DNA from: Thamnaconus septentrionalis
Taxonomy: Eukaryota > Chordata > Actinopteri > Tetraodontiformes > Monacanthidae
NCBI GenBank assembly: GCA_009823395.1
Contig: CM020511.1
Location: 17,165,501-17,229,500, forward strand
DNA: 64,000 nucleotides
Direction of reading: 5' to 3'
In this document: piece after piece, positions 62,083 through 64,000 of the stretch
How the letters are laid out: the number at the start of each line of letters is the position of its first letter
Position numbering within the stretch: the first letter of the stretch is position 1
Translations under genes and position numbers: made by a program
The notes under the pieces: generated by a model
The model's input: only the letters and a program-made list of their open reading frames with translations
Told to the model about the DNA's origin: nothing
Database searches by the model: none

Positions 62083-63248
62083 GGCGAGTACATACAGAAA
62101 AGAAATAATGAGTAATCCAATCATTTTGTAGGAGACCTGAAAAGTGACACAGATGACAAACTTAATGCAACCTGTAATGATAGCAATGCATTCAGACAAA
62201 CCACCACAGGCATGTACACAGACATCTGGAGGAACAATGGAAGGTAATGCAGTTGTTGGAAGTTTAAAATGAACAATACCAAAATATGCTGATTGTTATA
62301 ATCTGCACTGTTTGCAGATTACTTTTTTGTCTTTTCATCACCTTTTCTCATTCCTTAAGATGAGCAAGCAGGGCGACCTCCACATGTCAGATTTAACACT
62401 CGCTGGAGCCTCTGCCGTTTCACCAACATTGCCACTTTCTTTCTAGTGCCACTTGGTAACTAGTTCCCAGTTTGCTCTGTTCAGCTGAAACAAATACTTT
62501 TTGTCTGGCAGACTTATTGTTTAATAAAATTATTATCAGCACACTGAGATGAGACAGGTTTGTTGAACCTTATACCGAATATTCAGTAATTTAATCCTCA
62601 TTTCAACCGATTTAAATTTTAACGGCTAATTCGAACTGAAATGTGTGTATTTGAAGGAAATATACTAGGACTTTTTTTTTTTTTTAAAACTTATTTTGCA
62701 ATTATCTCAACTGACCAAATATTTTTTCATTGAATCTATGTTACAGTATAAAGAACCAGCTTAGCTCTCCGGTCCTCCTTTTCTAAACAACTCTTTCCTT
62801 CTGTGTTAGATCATTTTTTTCTCTTCTCTCCAGTTTCTCCCGCTTAGTCCTTCATTTCTTCCCTATCGGCCCAATACACCCCTCCCTAATTTACCTCAAT
62901 GACGGATCCCCTACCTGCCTCAGATAATAAGGTACTCCTACTGGCCTGTGAGACTCATTCCCACAACATCCATCACTCCCAGAGTCACATTACTGCCCTT
63001 TACAAGCACCAGGATGTTTTTCTCCCTAATTGTAGCTGTATACATACCTCACCCCCCCCAGTAATAATAAATGGTCGTGTCCCCCATTATGGCCATTAGG
63101 GAACTCACACTGAGAGTAGCATGCCGCCCACAGTGAGGACGGCTTGTTTGGCGTCAGGTGTTGTAGCCATGGAGTGGAAGAATGTTCCTGCATTATGGAA
63201 ACACATGTAGAGTATCTTGACTATCAGGGCACATTCCACTTTTACATA

Positions 63249-63312
63249 CTCTCTCTATTTCTCTCTCTCTCTCCCTCTCTCTGCCTGTCTCTTTCTGTCT
63301 CTCTCTTTCTTA
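63249..63312. repeat. (CT)n low-complexity tract
   Basis: CTCTCT runs with TGTCT interruptions. Confidence 0.85.
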
Positions 63313-64000
63313 GCTGTCTTGCTCTGTTTCTTTCTTGCTGCTTTCAACAAACGTGTGTAATCAGGAACACCAGGATGAAGATGAAGCAAAGGAAAGTCTC
63401 CAAGGACTGACTTGCTAACATTATTTTTCTGTACGTTTGTACAGGTCTTTGAGTCAGCACCATCACTAACCAGGAGATGGCAGTATGTTCCTGTCAGATG
63501 AATATGCAATGCCTTGTACTGTAACGGCAGATGAATTGCCCAGCAGCTTTTGAATGACGTAGCCAATGTTTCGAACATTTTTTATTCATAAATAAGATGT
63601 GATATTAAAACGTGTTTTGTAGCGTGCTTTCACACATTTAGGCATGTCTTAGCAGTGCATTCTGAGTTTCAAAATGTTCTATTCATGCTTTCTTTTTTTT
63701 TTACTAGTTTATGACAATGAAATTAACACCATAATAAGCAGACTTGAGGTGATTGCTGTGTGTCTTGTCTTCCTTGTGCTTCTGCTAAAACAAAAAAAAG
63801 TTGTTGACATGTGGCAATGCAGTGATGTCATCCTTCCTGGCGAAGGGCAAACAGGTGCAGGCTCGGCTGTGGAGCCACAGCATGTGATGCTGCTCTGTGG
63901 CAACACTTCTGTCAAATGCAGTCTGTTACATTCATATGTTTCATTACTCGTAGCGATGCCAATTACTTTTATCTATTCAAAAGACACCATAAAGCATTAA

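Larger units (their letters stand above)
58993..64000. other. Gene-poor right end of the window
   Basis: No exon chain, RNA gene or mobile element could be supported. It contains a CA microsatellite at 62060-62082 and a CT tract at 63249-63312. The sequence resembles the gene desert that lies next to NRSN1 in mammals, but no conserved element can be named by eye. Confidence 0.4.

Overview
The window is a piece of a ray-finned (teleost) fish chromosome. Three spliced, protein-coding neuronal or ciliary genes can be read exon by exon. Each has canonical GT-AG introns, in-phase exon joins and an unbroken reading frame. The background is typical of fish: small mariner/Tc1-like and other inverted-repeat transposon remnants, many CA/GT microsatellites, and a 3' fragment of a non-LTR retrotransposon. 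No bacterial-type genes, CRISPR arrays, rRNA or convincing tRNA genes were seen.

Left part (about 2.9-16.2 kb, + strand): slc6a3, the plasma-membrane dopamine transporter. There is a probable non-coding first exon and 15 coding exons giving a 618-residue protein. The 12-helix SLC6 core is intact, but a zinc-binding histidine known from human DAT is absent and the last residues are altered. Intron 4, intron 8 and intron 11 carry transposon remnants, including a strong 236-bp foldback element just upstream of exon 9.

Middle part (about 19.2-39.3 kb, + strand): dcdc2, a tandem-doublecortin, microtubule-binding ciliary protein. Nine coding exons give 591 residues. The last 257 residues come from one exon and form a long Glu/Lys/Ser-rich acidic tail. 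An RFX X-box-like motif lies about 440 bp upstream of the start codon. Intron 7 is 10.9 kb.

Right part (46.1-43.7 kb, - strand): nrsn1 (neurensin-1), a two-pass vesicle membrane protein of neurons, five coding exons, 200 residues. It is tail-to-tail with dcdc2, the same convergent arrangement I recall for DCDC2 and NRSN1 on human 6p22, which supports both identities. A near-consensus RE1/NRSF silencer element lies 1.6 kb upstream of its start codon.

From about 48 kb to the end no gene could be supported. This stretch holds microsatellites, a retrotransposon tail, an inverted-repeat transposon, and a CpG-rich block with paired inverted CCAAT boxes. Two exon-like segments between dcdc2 and nrsn1 (40.09-41.03 kb) are unexplained. 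I see no wholly new system. The best leads are regulatory motifs matched to gene function, the zinc-site loss in the transporter and the orphan exons.
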